Assembly (NCBI GenBank): GCA_038227995.1
Contig: JBBRPP010000006.1
Span: 118,564 to 182,563 of the forward strand
Length of the DNA stretch: 64,000 nucleotides
Origin: WLMZ01 sp038227995
GTDB lineage: Bacteria > Actinomycetota > Acidimicrobiia > Acidimicrobiales > Ilumatobacteraceae
Direction: 5' to 3'
The translations under genes and the position numbers were made by a program. The notes below the pieces were generated by a model. The model was not told the origin of the DNA and made no database searches. It was given only the letters and a program-made list of their open reading frames with translations. Below, piece by piece: positions 56,032-64,000 of this stretch. Each line of letters starts with the position of its first letter. The first letter of the stretch is position 1.

Positions 56032-57384
56032 TCAGGCGCCGGATATCTCCATCGACCAACTGTCGGAGAAGAACATCGATCGAATCGTGGGGGCATCCGC
56101 AGGAAGCGGCCGGATGCCCGGAGCCAGTTGCGTGGTGATCGGCGGCAGGTTGGGGCAATATCGCGACGGATATTGGAGTTGGTCCCGTGGCTGGCCCACC
56201 CACTCGAAGTGCATGCCGTCAGGCGTGAGGAAGTTGCCACCCCACGCGAAGTTGTGGCGTCGGAAGATCCGCACGACATCGCAGTTCATCCTCGGCACCG
56301 AGCCCTGCGGATTGGTCGACACGTTCATGTCGATCGCTTGCGCCCACGCGTGACGCGACACGAAACCGAGGCTCGCGGAGATCCGGTTCATCCGCGGGTT
56401 GAAGCAACCGCCCGTGGTGTTGGTACTGGCGATGTCGATGTACCCACCGAGGCCCGCTGACGCGACGTCCGCGAGGGCCGCTTGCAGATCCGACCGGATC
56501 ATCACGTTGCATTGAGCCTTGACCGGGATCTCGGGAACGAACACCTCGCGCGCGGCGGGAAGATACGTCGCCTCCCATTCCGGTGAGAGGCGAAGGTTCG
56601 TGGTACCCGGGATGTTCTGGAAGGCGAACTCGCCCAGCAATGCCTTGGTCCGGGCCAAACCGAGCGTGGAGTCCGGATCAGGTGGGTCCCAGCTGTGGCG
56701 GACGCGGACATCGGTTCGCCCGTCCAATCCGCTCGCCGCGACGGCTGCGACGAGTGCATCCCGCGACGGGAATCCCCACATGATGATGCTCGTGTTGGTG
56801 GTGATGCCGAGCACGTCGGCCTGATCTGGCGCCAGCAGCAGTTCGCTCCCACCGACCGTCGCGTCGGGTGCGATGGCACCGACGACAAACGTGGCGACCG
56901 AGCCGTCGGCAGCTTGGAGGTCGACCGTATCCCCGGCTTGCGCGCCACGCAGCCCGGCGGTTGTCGCGCCCATCACGATCGCTCCCGTCGCGAGAACTCC
57001 CGCAAGGCCGCGACCCATGATTGCTCCGACGGCAGTGGGAGGCAGGACCGTGACCGTCATCGGGAAGTGGTAGCCGACCGGGGCCTGTTGGACGACGGTG
57101 TCGCCGCGGTGGATCGCGTTCAGCCCGATGCCGGCGCCGCGGCCGAAAGCCCACGCCGCACGCACCGAGTCGGCGACGGCAGTAGCGCTGGCCTGAATGT
57201 CAGCAGGCACGAGATTGACCTTCGGTTGAATGGCCACGATGTCGACAGCGGTCGTGATCGGCTCCGCGAACGCCGTGACGGTGGCAGCGCCGGAAATCGA
57301 ATCCACGGGATCGGCGGCGACCGATGGAGGCAGGCACGTCGCCAGAGCAGCGAGCACGAGGACCACCGGCAGCGTGCGTCTCAT
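56032..57384 (-). CDS. secreted M15-like (VanY-type) D,D-carboxypeptidase family protein
   Basis: 450 residues with a signal peptide. The C-terminal third holds the M15 zinc site pattern SRHAWAQAIDMNV (His/Asp) and GMHFEWVG (His), with a Cys pair (KAQCN, GGCFN) before it. The N-terminal ~250 residues are an unassigned beta-rich domain (TVLPPTAVGAIMGRGLAG, LLLAPDQADVLG). Known relatives trim peptidoglycan stem peptides. ATG 57384 is supported by TACCGT 6 bases upstream. It is divergent from lysS (78-base gap). Confidence 0.82.
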   Translation of the reverse strand: MRRTLPVVLVLAALATCLPPSVAADPVDSISGAATVTAFAEPITTAVDIVAIQPKVNLVPADIQASATAVADSVRAAWAFGRGAGIGLNAIHRGDTVVQQAPVGYHFPMTVTVLPPTAVGAIMGRGLAGVLATGAIVMGATTAGLRGAQAGDTVDLQAADGSVATFVVGAIAPDATVGGSELLLAPDQADVLGITTNTSIIMWGFPSRDALVAAVAASGLDGRTDVRVRHSWDPPDPDSTLGLARTKALLGEFAFQNIPGTTNLRLSPEWEATYLPAAREVFVPEIPVKAQCNVMIRSDLQAALADVASAGLGGYIDIASTNTTGGCFNPRMNRISASLGFVSRHAWAQAIDMNVSTNPQGSVPRMNCDVVRIFRRHNFAWGGNFLTPDGMHFEWVGQPRDQLQYPSRYCPNLPPITTQLAPGIRPLPADAPTIRSMFFSDSWSMEISGA

Positions 57385-57390
57385 GCGGCA

Positions 57391-57396
57391 ACGGTA
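57391..57396 (-). promoter_or_regulatory. -10 element (TACCGT) for the M15-like gene
   Basis: TACCGT ends 6 bases before ATG 57384, and no Shine-Dalgarno is present. Confidence 0.4.
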
Positions 57397-57447
57397 CCCA
57401 CCCGCGACGCATCTGTAACAGCACACCGCGGTCGACGCCCGACCGGA

Positions 57448-57453
57448 TACGGT
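57448..57453 (+). promoter_or_regulatory. -10 element (TACGGT) for lysS-dapD
   Basis: TACGGT ends 9 bases before GTG 57463, and no Shine-Dalgarno is present. Confidence 0.4.
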
Positions 57454-57462
57454 TGCATCCCT

Positions 57463-58995
57463 GTGAGTGACAATCAGCCAGACGTGGCCTCCGATGAATC
57501 CGACCAGCTCAGCGGCAGTGGATTGGCCGCCGAGAAGGCGCGTCGACTGGCCAAGCTCGACGCGTTGCGGGCCGCCGGCACCGAGCCGTATCCCTATCGT
57601 TTCGATCGTTCGCACACGCTCGCCGAGCTCCGCACACGGTTCGGTGCGCTCGAGGCTGGTGCCGAGACCGAGACACGCGTCGCTGTTGCCGGCAGGGTCA
57701 TGCTCAAACGCGATTCGGGCAAGTTGATCTTCATCACCGTGCGCGACCGGGGTGACGAGCTGCAGTTGTTCATCTCCAAAGCCGTCGTCGGCGACGACGG
57801 GTTCGAGACCAGCCGCGACCTCGACCTCGGCGACTGGGTCGGGGCCGACGGTGTCGTGATGGTCACCCGCAAGGGCGAGCTGAGCATCAAGGTCGACGCG
57901 ATCCAATTGCTGTCGAAGGCGGTCCGTCCGTTGCCCGACAAGTGGAAGGGCCTGACGGATACCGACACTCGATACCGCCAGCGATACGCCGATCTGATCG
58001 TCAACGAAGAAGCGCGACGGGTCTTCCGCGTGCGGCACGCCGTCATCTCCAGCTTCCGCGCGACATTGGCAGGCAAGGGTTACATCGAGGTCGAGACGCC
58101 GGTGCTGCACCTCGAAGCCGGTGGTGCCCATGCGCGTCCGTTCATCACCCATCACAACACGCTCGACATGGACATGTACTTGCGCATCGCACTCGAGCTG
58201 CACCTCAAGCGGCTGATCGTCGGCGGCATGGAACGGGTCTTCGAGATCGGGCGCATCTTCCGCAACGAAGGCATCAGCACCCGCCACAACCCGGAGTTCA
58301 CGATGATGGAGTCGTACCAGGCGTTCGCCGACTGCAGCGACATCATCGCCCTCACCGAAGAGCTGATCGTCAACGCCGCACGAGATGCCCTCGGCACGAC
58401 GGTCGTCACCATCAACGGCGAGGCCGTCGATCTCGGCCAGCCGTGGCGCCAGGTCCGGATGATCGATCTCGTCGCCGAAGCAACCGGTGTCGAGGTCCAT
58501 CCGTCGCAGCCGGTCGAGACCCTGCGCGCGCTCGCAGCCGAGCACGGCGTTGCGGTCGCTCCACGTTGGGGTTCGGGAAAGATCATCGAGGAGTTGTTCG
58601 AAGCGACCTCCGAGCACACGCTCGTGCAGCCGACGTTCGTCACCGGTCATCCGGTGGAGATCAGCCCGCTCGCCAGAGTCGACCGCACCGATCCGTTCCT
58701 CACCGAGCGTTTCGAACTCTTCATCGCCGGACGCGAGCACGCCAACGGCTACTCAGAGCTGAACGACCCCGTCGAGCAACGGCTGCGGTTCGAGGACGAG
58801 CAGGCCGCCAAGGATGCCGGCGACGCGGAGGCCACAGGTGTCGACGAGGACTACCTGCGAGCGCTCGAATACGGCATGCCACCCACGGGCGGACTCGGCG
58901 TCGGCATGGACCGCGTCGTGATGCTGCTGGCCGGCGTCCAATCGATCAAGGAGATCATCCTGTTCCCCACCCTTCGCCCGGAGGTCATGTCATGA
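57463..58995 (+). CDS. lysS: lysyl-tRNA synthetase (class II)
   Basis: 510 residues. The N-terminal OB fold (VAVAGRVMLKRDSGKLIFI) binds the anticodon. Class II motif 1 is near YIEVETPVL, motif 2 is FEIGRIFRNEGISTRHNPEFTM, split here as RIFRNEG and HNPEFTMME, and motif 3 is GLGVGMDRVVMLL. A Ser/Asp-rich start of ~20 residues is unconserved. The gene overlaps dapD as ATGA, an operon joining use and synthesis of lysine. Confidence 0.96.
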   Translation: MSDNQPDVASDESDQLSGSGLAAEKARRLAKLDALRAAGTEPYPYRFDRSHTLAELRTRFGALEAGAETETRVAVAGRVMLKRDSGKLIFITVRDRGDELQLFISKAVVGDDGFETSRDLDLGDWVGADGVVMVTRKGELSIKVDAIQLLSKAVRPLPDKWKGLTDTDTRYRQRYADLIVNEEARRVFRVRHAVISSFRATLAGKGYIEVETPVLHLEAGGAHARPFITHHNTLDMDMYLRIALELHLKRLIVGGMERVFEIGRIFRNEGISTRHNPEFTMMESYQAFADCSDIIALTEELIVNAARDALGTTVVTINGEAVDLGQPWRQVRMIDLVAEATGVEVHPSQPVETLRALAAEHGVAVAPRWGSGKIIEELFEATSEHTLVQPTFVTGHPVEISPLARVDRTDPFLTERFELFIAGREHANGYSELNDPVEQRLRFEDEQAAKDAGDAEATGVDEDYLRALEYGMPPTGGLGVGMDRVVMLLAGVQSIKEIILFPTLRPEVMS

Positions 58996-59915
58996 ACCCA
59001 GCCTGGGGTCGCGGCATCGCGACCATCGCCGCCGACGGGACAACGCTCGATTCATGGTTCCCGCAACTCGGCCTCGGCCCGGCGCCGGCCCTGCCCGCGA
59101 ACGATCAGCTCGCCGGGTTGTACGGCTCGGATGCGATCCGCGGCACGTCGACGAAGGCGGTCGATCTCGTGATCGACACCGATGTTGCACCCTCCAGCGC
59201 CTCCGACGTCTACCTCCGCCTGCACCTGCTGTCGAACCGGTTGATGAAGCCACGCTCGATCAACCTCGACGGCATGTTCGGACTCCTGACCAACGTCGCA
59301 TGGACCAACCTCGGCCCGATCGCGATCAGCACGGTCGACGCCGTCCGCGTCGCAGCCCGCGCAGCGGGGCACATGCTCAGCGTCACCAGCCTCGACAAGA
59401 TCCCGCGCATGACCGATTACGTCACGCCGTCGGGAGTGCGCATCGCCGACGCAGACCGCGTCCGTCTCGGCGCCCATCTGGCCGAAGGCACCACGGTGAT
59501 GCACGAGGGCTTCTGCAACTTCAACGGTGGCACGCTCGGCACCTCGATGGTCGAGGGCCGCATCGGCGCCGGCATCATCGTCGGCGACGGCAGCGACATC
59601 GGCGGCGGTGCCTCGATCATGGGCACGCTGTCCGGCGGTGGCACCGTGCAGGTGACCATCGGCGAACGCTGCTTGCTGGGCGCCGAGAGCGGCATCGGCA
59701 TCAGCCTCGGCGACGAGTGCATCGTCGAAGCCGGCCTCTACGTCACGGCCGGCACCCTCGTGAAGCTGCTGCCCGAGGGCGATGTCGTCAAGGCCCGCAC
59801 GCTGAGCGGCGCCGGTGGCCTGCTGTACCGGCGCAACAGCCAGTCGGGCGCCGTCGAGGCGCTCCCCCGCTCGGCCAAGTGGGACGGGCTCAACAGCATC
59901 CTCCACAAGAACTGA
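58992..59915 (+). CDS. dapD: tetrahydrodipicolinate N-succinyltransferase
   Basis: 307 residues of the actinobacterial DapD type. The N-domain is alpha/beta, followed by a left-handed beta-helix with hexapeptide repeats (VRLGAHLAEGTTVMHEG, SMVEGRIGAGIIVGDGSDIG). MHEGFCNFNGGTLGTSMVEG includes the family's active-site region. It acts in the succinylase branch of lysine and meso-diaminopimelate synthesis. Translationally coupled to lysS. Confidence 0.94.
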   Translation: MNPAWGRGIATIAADGTTLDSWFPQLGLGPAPALPANDQLAGLYGSDAIRGTSTKAVDLVIDTDVAPSSASDVYLRLHLLSNRLMKPRSINLDGMFGLLTNVAWTNLGPIAISTVDAVRVAARAAGHMLSVTSLDKIPRMTDYVTPSGVRIADADRVRLGAHLAEGTTVMHEGFCNFNGGTLGTSMVEGRIGAGIIVGDGSDIGGGASIMGTLSGGGTVQVTIGERCLLGAESGIGISLGDECIVEAGLYVTAGTLVKLLPEGDVVKARTLSGAGGLLYRRNSQSGAVEALPRSAKWDGLNSILHKN

Positions 59916-59961
59916 CCTCGGCCCTGACGACTGTCGCGCGCCCCTCTGCCACGATGCGTCG

Positions 59962-61353
59962 ATGAGTCGAAACAGCCAACAACGACGGGCGAAGAACAAA
60001 CGCCGACTCGCGCACGAACAGCGCCAAGCACCCACCACGAGTACGACTTCGGGCACGAATGCGCGCCCTCCACGGCTCGACGACGAAGCGATCCGGGCCC
60101 AGATCCTGCGCGCGGCGCACAACATCGAGCCGGGCCGCAGCAAGTCCTCGCTCTCCGGGTTCACGGACCACCTGCTCGGCGAAGACCTCGACGGCTCGCT
60201 CGGCCGGCGCGTCCTGGCGCTCAGCAGCCCGCTCCTCGTCGCCGGCCTGGCGCGCATGTTCGACAACGGTTGGCAACCAGCTGACGTCGCCCATGTCGTG
60301 AAGCGTGACTACACGCTGCAGACCCAGCGCCTGGCGATCGCGCTCATCGCCGCGCACGCCCGCGTCAACGGCGCTGTCGACCGCGCACCGCTTGCATGGC
60401 TGTCCCAGCTCGAAGACTTGGGCGCGTTCGACGCCGACGCCGGCACGATCATCGGTGGCCACGCCGAGGCGGTCGCCACGTGGGCACGCACCGAGCGTCT
60501 GCATCCCGATGAAGCGCTGGCGATCGCGATGCAGATGTTGGCGACCACCCTGCGCGCCGTGCGCCTGTCGAGGTTGGTCGATCCGCCATCAGCGTGGGGA
60601 ACGACCAACCGGGGCGCGTTCGCGGCGCGCACCGTCAGCCTGGCCGACGTCGATGCCAAGGCGTTGAAGACGATCCGCGCATTGCTGGCCAAGGCCGAAG
60701 GCACGACGTTCGACGCAGAAGCCGAAGCGTTCACCGCCAAGGCCCAGGAGCTGATGACGCGCCACTCGATCGACGCCGCGGTGCTCGCCGCTGCAGCTCG
60801 CCACGACGGCGGCCAACGCCTCGCAGCCGGTGTCGAATCATTGCGGGTCCACATCGACAGCCCCTACGCCGACGAGAAGGCCGCGTTCCTGTCGGTGATC
60901 GCAGACGTCAACAGCGCACGCAGCATCTGGTCTCCCGACGTCGGCTTCTCCACCGTGATGGGGTTCCCCGTCGATCTTCGCTTGACCGACTTGCTGTTCA
61001 CGTCGCTGCTGGTGCAGGCAACGAGAGCTTCGGCCGAGGCCACGTCGCGCGATCGTGAACTCAGCACAGCGTCGTTCCGTCGCGCCTTCCTGGTCGCGTT
61101 CGCGCAACGAGTCGGCGAGCGCCTCCGCGCCACTCAGCGCAGCGCTGCTGCCGAAGCCGAGCAGTTCTACGGCTCCGCCCTCGTGCCGATCCTCGCCGAT
61201 CGCGAGGCCGCTGTCGAAGAGGCATACTCGACCGCGTTCCCCAACACTCGACCCATGACGCGTCGCAGCTACGACGCGGCCGGCTGGTACGCCGGCCAAG
61301 CGGCCGCCGATCGAGCCGACATCGGAGCCGGCGCGGCAATCGCCAACACCTGA
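59962..61353 (+). CDS. DUF2786 domain protein
   Basis: 463 residues. The start is very basic (MSRNSQQRRAKNKRRLAHEQ), suggesting nucleic-acid binding. Residues ~60-220 are helical. A DUF2786 motif sits at ~234-275 (KTIRALLAKAEGTTFDAEAE, then AKAQELMTRHSID). The rest is Ala-rich and helical (QATRASAEATSRD, ...YDAAGWYAGQAAADR). The DUF2786 unit also occurs in phage and mobile-element proteins, and its role is unknown. Start ATG 59962 is fixed by the conserved basic N-terminus; the upstream part of the frame overlaps dapD. Confidence 0.82.
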   Translation: MSRNSQQRRAKNKRRLAHEQRQAPTTSTTSGTNARPPRLDDEAIRAQILRAAHNIEPGRSKSSLSGFTDHLLGEDLDGSLGRRVLALSSPLLVAGLARMFDNGWQPADVAHVVKRDYTLQTQRLAIALIAAHARVNGAVDRAPLAWLSQLEDLGAFDADAGTIIGGHAEAVATWARTERLHPDEALAIAMQMLATTLRAVRLSRLVDPPSAWGTTNRGAFAARTVSLADVDAKALKTIRALLAKAEGTTFDAEAEAFTAKAQELMTRHSIDAAVLAAAARHDGGQRLAAGVESLRVHIDSPYADEKAAFLSVIADVNSARSIWSPDVGFSTVMGFPVDLRLTDLLFTSLLVQATRASAEATSRDRELSTASFRRAFLVAFAQRVGERLRATQRSAAAEAEQFYGSALVPILADREAAVEEAYSTAFPNTRPMTRRSYDAAGWYAGQAAADRADIGAGAAIANT

Positions 61354-61793
61354 GCGCTCTGGCGGGCATGGGACCTGCGGGCTGCTTCCACGGAGAGCGT
61401 TCGTCGTTCTGTACTCGTGATTGCTCTTGCGTGAGCGCGCCGGACCGAGCATTCGGGGGTGGCGTCACTCCGACGGATCTCAGGCATGGTCGCGCGTGGC
61501 GCGACCACCGATCGGCCTGCTCCGACGAATATCAGGGGAGGTCGCGCGTGCCGCGACCATCCCTGAGATCTGTCGGAGTAGCGATGCTGGATACCGGCGC
61601 TCGGGTCCCCGAACTGCCTGCCGCCTGCGGGTTGGCTTCCGATCGAGGTGCTGCTCGTCGAGTGAATCGGCAGTGGTGTGGCTCGAAAGATGCGCGCAGG
61701 AGATCTTCAACCAGGAGTGCCCACGACAGTCCCATCGATAGGTGTGGGGTTGACGGGCCAGCCGCAAGCGGGCAACCTGCCCGGGTGTCAGGG
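61354..61793 (+). other. 440-base intergenic region with hairpin repeats, no gene
   Basis: One frame is open across most of it, but it has no ribosome-binding site, its codons look random, and it is full of inverted repeats. It contains the two tandem hairpins at 61468-61578, a possible degenerate copy (61426-61456) of the repeat at 62223 and 63343, and otherwise nothing recognisable. Confidence 0.6.
61468..61578. repeat. tandem hairpin repeat element
   Basis: Two units each start CTCCGACGRATMTCAGG and carry a hairpin: GGTCGCG-CGTGN-CGCGACC, with perfect stems (61487-61494 with 61500-61507; 61540-61546 with 61552-61558) and matching loops. The 27-base arm at 61552-61578 is the reverse complement of 61468-61494 with 2 mismatches and of 61520-61546 with about 5, so alternative long hairpins are possible. 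Confidence 0.8.
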
Positions 61794-62180
61794 ATGAACA
61801 AGTTGCGCGACGTCGTCCAGGAGAACCTTGGGCATGACGAGACGGTTCGGGGCGCGTTCATCTGTTCTCGACGGCCATTCGGCGTCCTCGGTCTGGCGGG
61901 CACGCTGCTCGGGCCGTTGGCGGTGTTGTTCGGTTCCGGTGGGATCGGGTGGCGCGCAGTCGCAGTCACGGCCCGCGAGGTTGTCGTCTTGGGAAAGTTC
62001 TCGATCAAGGGCTACCCGACGGCCGTGCTGGAACGGTTCCCGATGGTCGGGACGATCGAGCGACCAGATGAACTCGTGGGCGATCCAACGGTCGTCGTAG
62101 GCGGAGCGAAGTACTACGTCAGCGGGGAACATCTCGATGAGGCACGGAGGCTCTCCCGCCTGACCGAGAGCCGCGCATAG
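61794..62180 (+). CDS. hypothetical protein, 128 aa, PH-like or membrane-associated
   Basis: I do not recognise the family. MNKLRDVVQENLGHDETVRG leads into a Gly-rich hydrophobic stretch (FGVLGLAGTLLGPLAVLFG, possibly membrane-associated) and a beta-rich part (RAVAVTAREVVVLGKF, VGGAKYYVSGEHLDEA). That part resembles small bacterial PH-like domains in pattern only. Start is ATG 61794 or GTG 61785; the ribosome-binding site is weak. It is isolated between repeat-bearing intergenic regions. Confidence 0.55.
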   Translation: MNKLRDVVQENLGHDETVRGAFICSRRPFGVLGLAGTLLGPLAVLFGSGGIGWRAVAVTAREVVVLGKFSIKGYPTAVLERFPMVGTIERPDELVGDPTVVVGGAKYYVSGEHLDEARRLSRLTESRA

Positions 62181-62222
62181 CTGCCGATCTCGCGCTATTC
62201 GCCGATCACCCGTGTATTCGCG

Positions 62223-62277
62223 GATCTGCGCTCTGATCGCGGCTTGCGCTGCGAGCGACTATCGGGCATTCGGCGCT
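62223..62277 (+). repeat. 55-base intergenic repeat, copy 1
   Basis: About 80% identical without gaps to 63343-63397. It begins GATCTGCGCTC and ends CGGGCATTCGGCGCT in both, and both can fold with a CGCTC/GAGCG stem. Confidence 0.7.
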
Positions 62278-62309
62278 ATCCACGACGAGGTCAACCTAAT
62301 GTCGAGTCC

Positions 62310-62924
62310 GTGGCCCCACAGAGGAGAGCGCCCAAGGGAACGACTGCGGCCGAACTGATGAGCCGCCTCGACGCCGACCCCGAGTATCAACGCAAGAAGG
62401 CCGAGCGCGATGCAGAGCTGGCGCAACGCGCCGAACTCCTGCGCTCCGCCGAGCGGCCGATCGTTGCGGACCTGCGCGACGCCGGGCTCGACGTCGAGTC
62501 CGTGTGGGATCTGGTCAACACCTCGACGCCGTACCCCGATGCTCTGCCTGTTCTGCTCGTGCACCTCGGACAGGGCGGCTACCCCGATCGCGTGATGGAG
62601 AGCCTGGGCAGAGCGCTCGCAGTCCGCCCCGCCGGGTTCGTTTGGCAGACACTGCGCGATCACTATGTCCGCGCCGCAGGATCCAGTGAGACGGAAGGTC
62701 TGGCAGTCGCCCTTGCAGCGGCGGCCACCGCGGAGCATCTCGATTCTGTCATCGAACTCCTCGAGGATGACTCTCGAGGTCAGTCGCGTATTCACTTCTT
62801 GAGGACGATCAAGCGGCTGGGTGGCGATCAGGGCCTGCGATTGTTGAGTGCCCTACGCGATGACCCGGTCTTCGGCAAAGAGGCCACCGCACTACTCAAG
62901 ACGCGACAAACGAGCCGAAGGTAA
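62310..62924 (+). CDS. hypothetical helical-repeat protein, 204 aa
   Basis: From GTG 62310: a basic start, a charged helix (AELMSRLDADPEYQRKKAER), then a series of two-helix units like HEAT repeats (IVADLRDAGLDVESVWDLV; YPDALPVLLVHLGQGGYPDR; ...VALAAAATAEHLDSVIELL; SRIHFLRTIKRLGGDQG). Similar short proteins occur scattered in actinobacteria, sometimes near toxin or mobile genes, but I know no function. The earlier in-frame ATG lies within the 55-base repeat and is not used. Convergent with the frameshifted gene downstream. Confidence 0.6.
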   Translation: MAPQRRAPKGTTAAELMSRLDADPEYQRKKAERDAELAQRAELLRSAERPIVADLRDAGLDVESVWDLVNTSTPYPDALPVLLVHLGQGGYPDRVMESLGRALAVRPAGFVWQTLRDHYVRAAGSSETEGLAVALAAAATAEHLDSVIELLEDDSRGQSRIHFLRTIKRLGGDQGLRLLSALRDDPVFGKEATALLKTRQTSRR

Positions 62925-62985
62925 GCGCCGCACGAAGTGCGCCCGAACTGCCGCTCTGGGCGCGAGTCTCAAAGACCGCGCAGAG

Positions 62986-63266
62986 CTATTCGCTGCCGTC
63001 GCTGAGGCTTGAACGTTGTCGCGTGATTTCGGCTGCTCCCTTGAACCGGTCTTGAAACCTCCTCGTGGCCTTGTCAATGAGGGGTCCACAATCAGCTTGT
63101 CAAGTGGCTTCGTGACGACGTAGACGATGAGTGCGGCCGCAATGTCGTGGCCGGCACCGCGGTGTTCGTCCGGGCCTTCAAATGAGACATCGAGTCCCTC
63201 CTCGCGCAGCATTTGCGCGAAGGCACTGACTAGTGCCGGCGGTCCGACGTAGCGAAGTTCGATCAC
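62986..63266 (-). pseudogene. small membrane-associated protein gene with a one-base frameshift
   Basis: As read, the frame starts MIELRYVGPPALVSAFAQML and runs 124 residues, ending inside the convergent neighbour with a tail of low-complexity, non-protein-like text. One additional C in the CCCC run (plus-strand GGGG at 63081-63084) restores a natural continuation, LIVDPLIDKATRRFQDRFKG, ending at TAG 62986-62988 (93 residues). So the gene either carries a single-base deletion, is phase-variable at the C-run, or the base call is wrong. The family is not known to me. The intact N-terminus reads like a small effector-associated or chaperone-like domain. Confidence 0.6.
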
Positions 63267-63342
63267 GTAACGACGCTACGCCGTCGCTGTCGCGCATGCC
63301 TGACCCGTGCGGCGAGCCAGAGTTCCTGCTCTCGCGCTCGTT

Positions 63343-63397
63343 GATCTGCGCTCACGAGGGGGCTTGCGTCGTGAGCGAATACCGGGCATTCGGCGCT
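63343..63397 (+). repeat. 55-base intergenic repeat, copy 2, with a 9-bp hairpin
   Basis: Second copy of the repeat at 62223-62277. Here CGCTCACGA (63349-63357) pairs perfectly with TCGTGAGCG (63369-63377) around an 11-base loop. Confidence 0.7.
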
Positions 63398-63497
63398 CGT
63401 CGGTCCGACCGAGGAGTGCTCTCGCTCGACGTTCGTTCACGTGATGTTCAGCGGACAACCGTTGAACGCATCTACCGTCCTGGGCAGACTGAGGATA

Positions 63498-63836
63498 GTG
63501 AACGACCCAGCGCCACCTGGACCGGGCGGGGCATCAAGATGGCTGTTGCTCGCAGGTGCCTGGGCGTTGGCGGCGATATCGATCGTGGTTCCCGCGACGA
63601 CGAACTTGACGTGGCAGGGTGCGGCGGTTTGTGTCCCATTGGCGGTTTGGGCCACCGCCTTCTTGCTCCGCTCAAGACGTACGGTGGCTGCGACTCACCA
63701 GATCATCGCGTTCCGGCGGCGCGCCGACTCGCGGCTGGACCGCATGCGAAACGCCCGTCTCTCGGTGCGCGTTGCACTGTCGTTTGCTCTCTTCATCGTC
63801 GTGTTCGCTCTCGTCAAGTTGCGAGAAGCGATCTGA
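63498..63836 (+). CDS. small hypothetical membrane protein, 112 aa
   Basis: Three hydrophobic segments (WLLLAGAWALAAISIVVPA, GAAVCVPLAVWATAFLL, VRVALSFALFIVVFALV) are joined by a basic loop (RRTVAATHQIIAFRRRADSR). No family is recognised. GTG 63498 follows GAGG with a short spacer; ATG 63441/63444 would add an unconserved leader. A TACCGT at 63473-63478 could be its -10. Confidence 0.55.
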   Translation: MNDPAPPGPGGASRWLLLAGAWALAAISIVVPATTNLTWQGAAVCVPLAVWATAFLLRSRRTVAATHQIIAFRRRADSRLDRMRNARLSVRVALSFALFIVVFALVKLREAI

Positions 63837-63892
63837 ATCGAGTCGCACTCCGAACCTCTGATTGGATCGTTGCGTTGTGCCAGCATCTCCAC

Positions 63893-64000
63893 ATGGATGA
63901 TGACGAGCGAGACGCCATGAAGGACGCCGTGGCCAAAGCCCACGCCGAGGCCGTGGCTGCCGTGTATGCGGCGATTGTTCGAGAGGCCAGTCGAACCGAG
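63893..64000 (+). CDS. start of an acidic/Ala-rich hypothetical protein, cut by window end
   Basis: ATG 63893 opens a frame to the last base (36 codons): MDDDERDAMKDAVAKAHAEA, then VAAVYAAIVREASRTE. Strong helix pattern and codon use typical of the region suggest a real gene start, with no function visible. No Shine-Dalgarno is evident. Confidence 0.5.
   Translation, partial: MDDDERDAMKDAVAKAHAEAVAAVYAAIVREASRTE

Noticed and set aside
61368..61793. N-terminal extension of the 128-aa protein (open frame from 61368)
   Set aside because: The frame runs through tandem inverted repeats, lacks a ribosome-binding site and conserved text; the protein is better started at 61794.
63276..63458. 60-codon minus-strand frame over the 55-base repeat
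   Set aside because: It is Arg/Ala-rich, has no Shine-Dalgarno and is explained by the repeat; no support as a gene.

Overview
The window is high-GC DNA (clearly above 60% G+C by eye) with the gene content of an actinomycete. It carries F420 biosynthesis (fbiA), a DUF3499 protein, actinobacterial-type DapD, an LCP ligase, a group II truncated haemoglobin, a biotinylated acyl-CoA carboxylase alpha chain, and a Cys-poor LpdA-type flavoprotein. Secreted NHL-repeat and 'PxRLLDTR'-module surface proteins point to the Acidimicrobiia (Ilumatobacter-like). That class assignment is inference. No rRNA, tRNA, IS element, prophage or CRISPR array was seen.

Layout. 1-9.1 kb: housekeeping core with a SpoU methyltransferase end, haemoglobin, crotonase, the secA-prfB-ftsE-ftsX run, a HAD phosphatase and ComF. 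9.2-15.5 kb: an accessory-looking surface and signalling block. It holds a YczE-like membrane protein, a Thr/Pro-rich anchored protein, an ECF-like sigma factor, a membrane partner translationally coupled to it, and a 1001-residue NHL double propeller. A shared inverted repeat (TGAGTA-N5-TACTCA) occurs at both ends of this block. 15.5-34.3 kb: ahcY, a secreted module protein, Trm112-like, phosphomannomutase, a PTPS-related membrane protein, CPBP protease, DUF3499, FtsH, then the operon GT2-membrane fusion / DUF5719 / thioredoxin, and a SpoIID protein. 34.4-51.5 kb: a surface-glycan locus. It has a flippase, gmd and fcl (GDP-fucose), manC, rmlA/B/C/D (dTDP-rhamnose type), four GT4 glycosyltransferases, a possibly inactive epimerase, fbiA, a His-rich membrane protein and an LCP attachment enzyme. 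51.6-61.4 kb: birA divergent from the biotin-carboxylase chain, RDD protein, LpdA, an M15-like peptidase, lysS-dapD and a DUF2786 protein. 61.4-64.0 kb: a tail of small unrecognised genes with intergenic hairpin repeats and one frameshifted gene.

How it fits together. ManB, ManC, Gmd and Fcl can supply GDP-mannose and GDP-fucose, and RmlABCD a dTDP-deoxyhexose. The four GT4 enzymes and the GT2 fusion would build a polymer, the flippase export it, and the LCP protein attach it to the wall. The gene order secA-comF-ahcY-manB-DUF3499-fbiA-manC-rmlD-LCP-birA-accA-lpdA resembles the Mycobacterium tuberculosis Rv3240c-Rv3303c region as I remember it, with the sigma/NHL block occupying the interval where mtrAB-lpqB lies there.

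A recurrent signal is a -10-like TANNNT 6-11 bases before a start codon that has no Shine-Dalgarno sequence (at least 16 genes). This suggests widespread leaderless transcription, and it was used to choose several starts.
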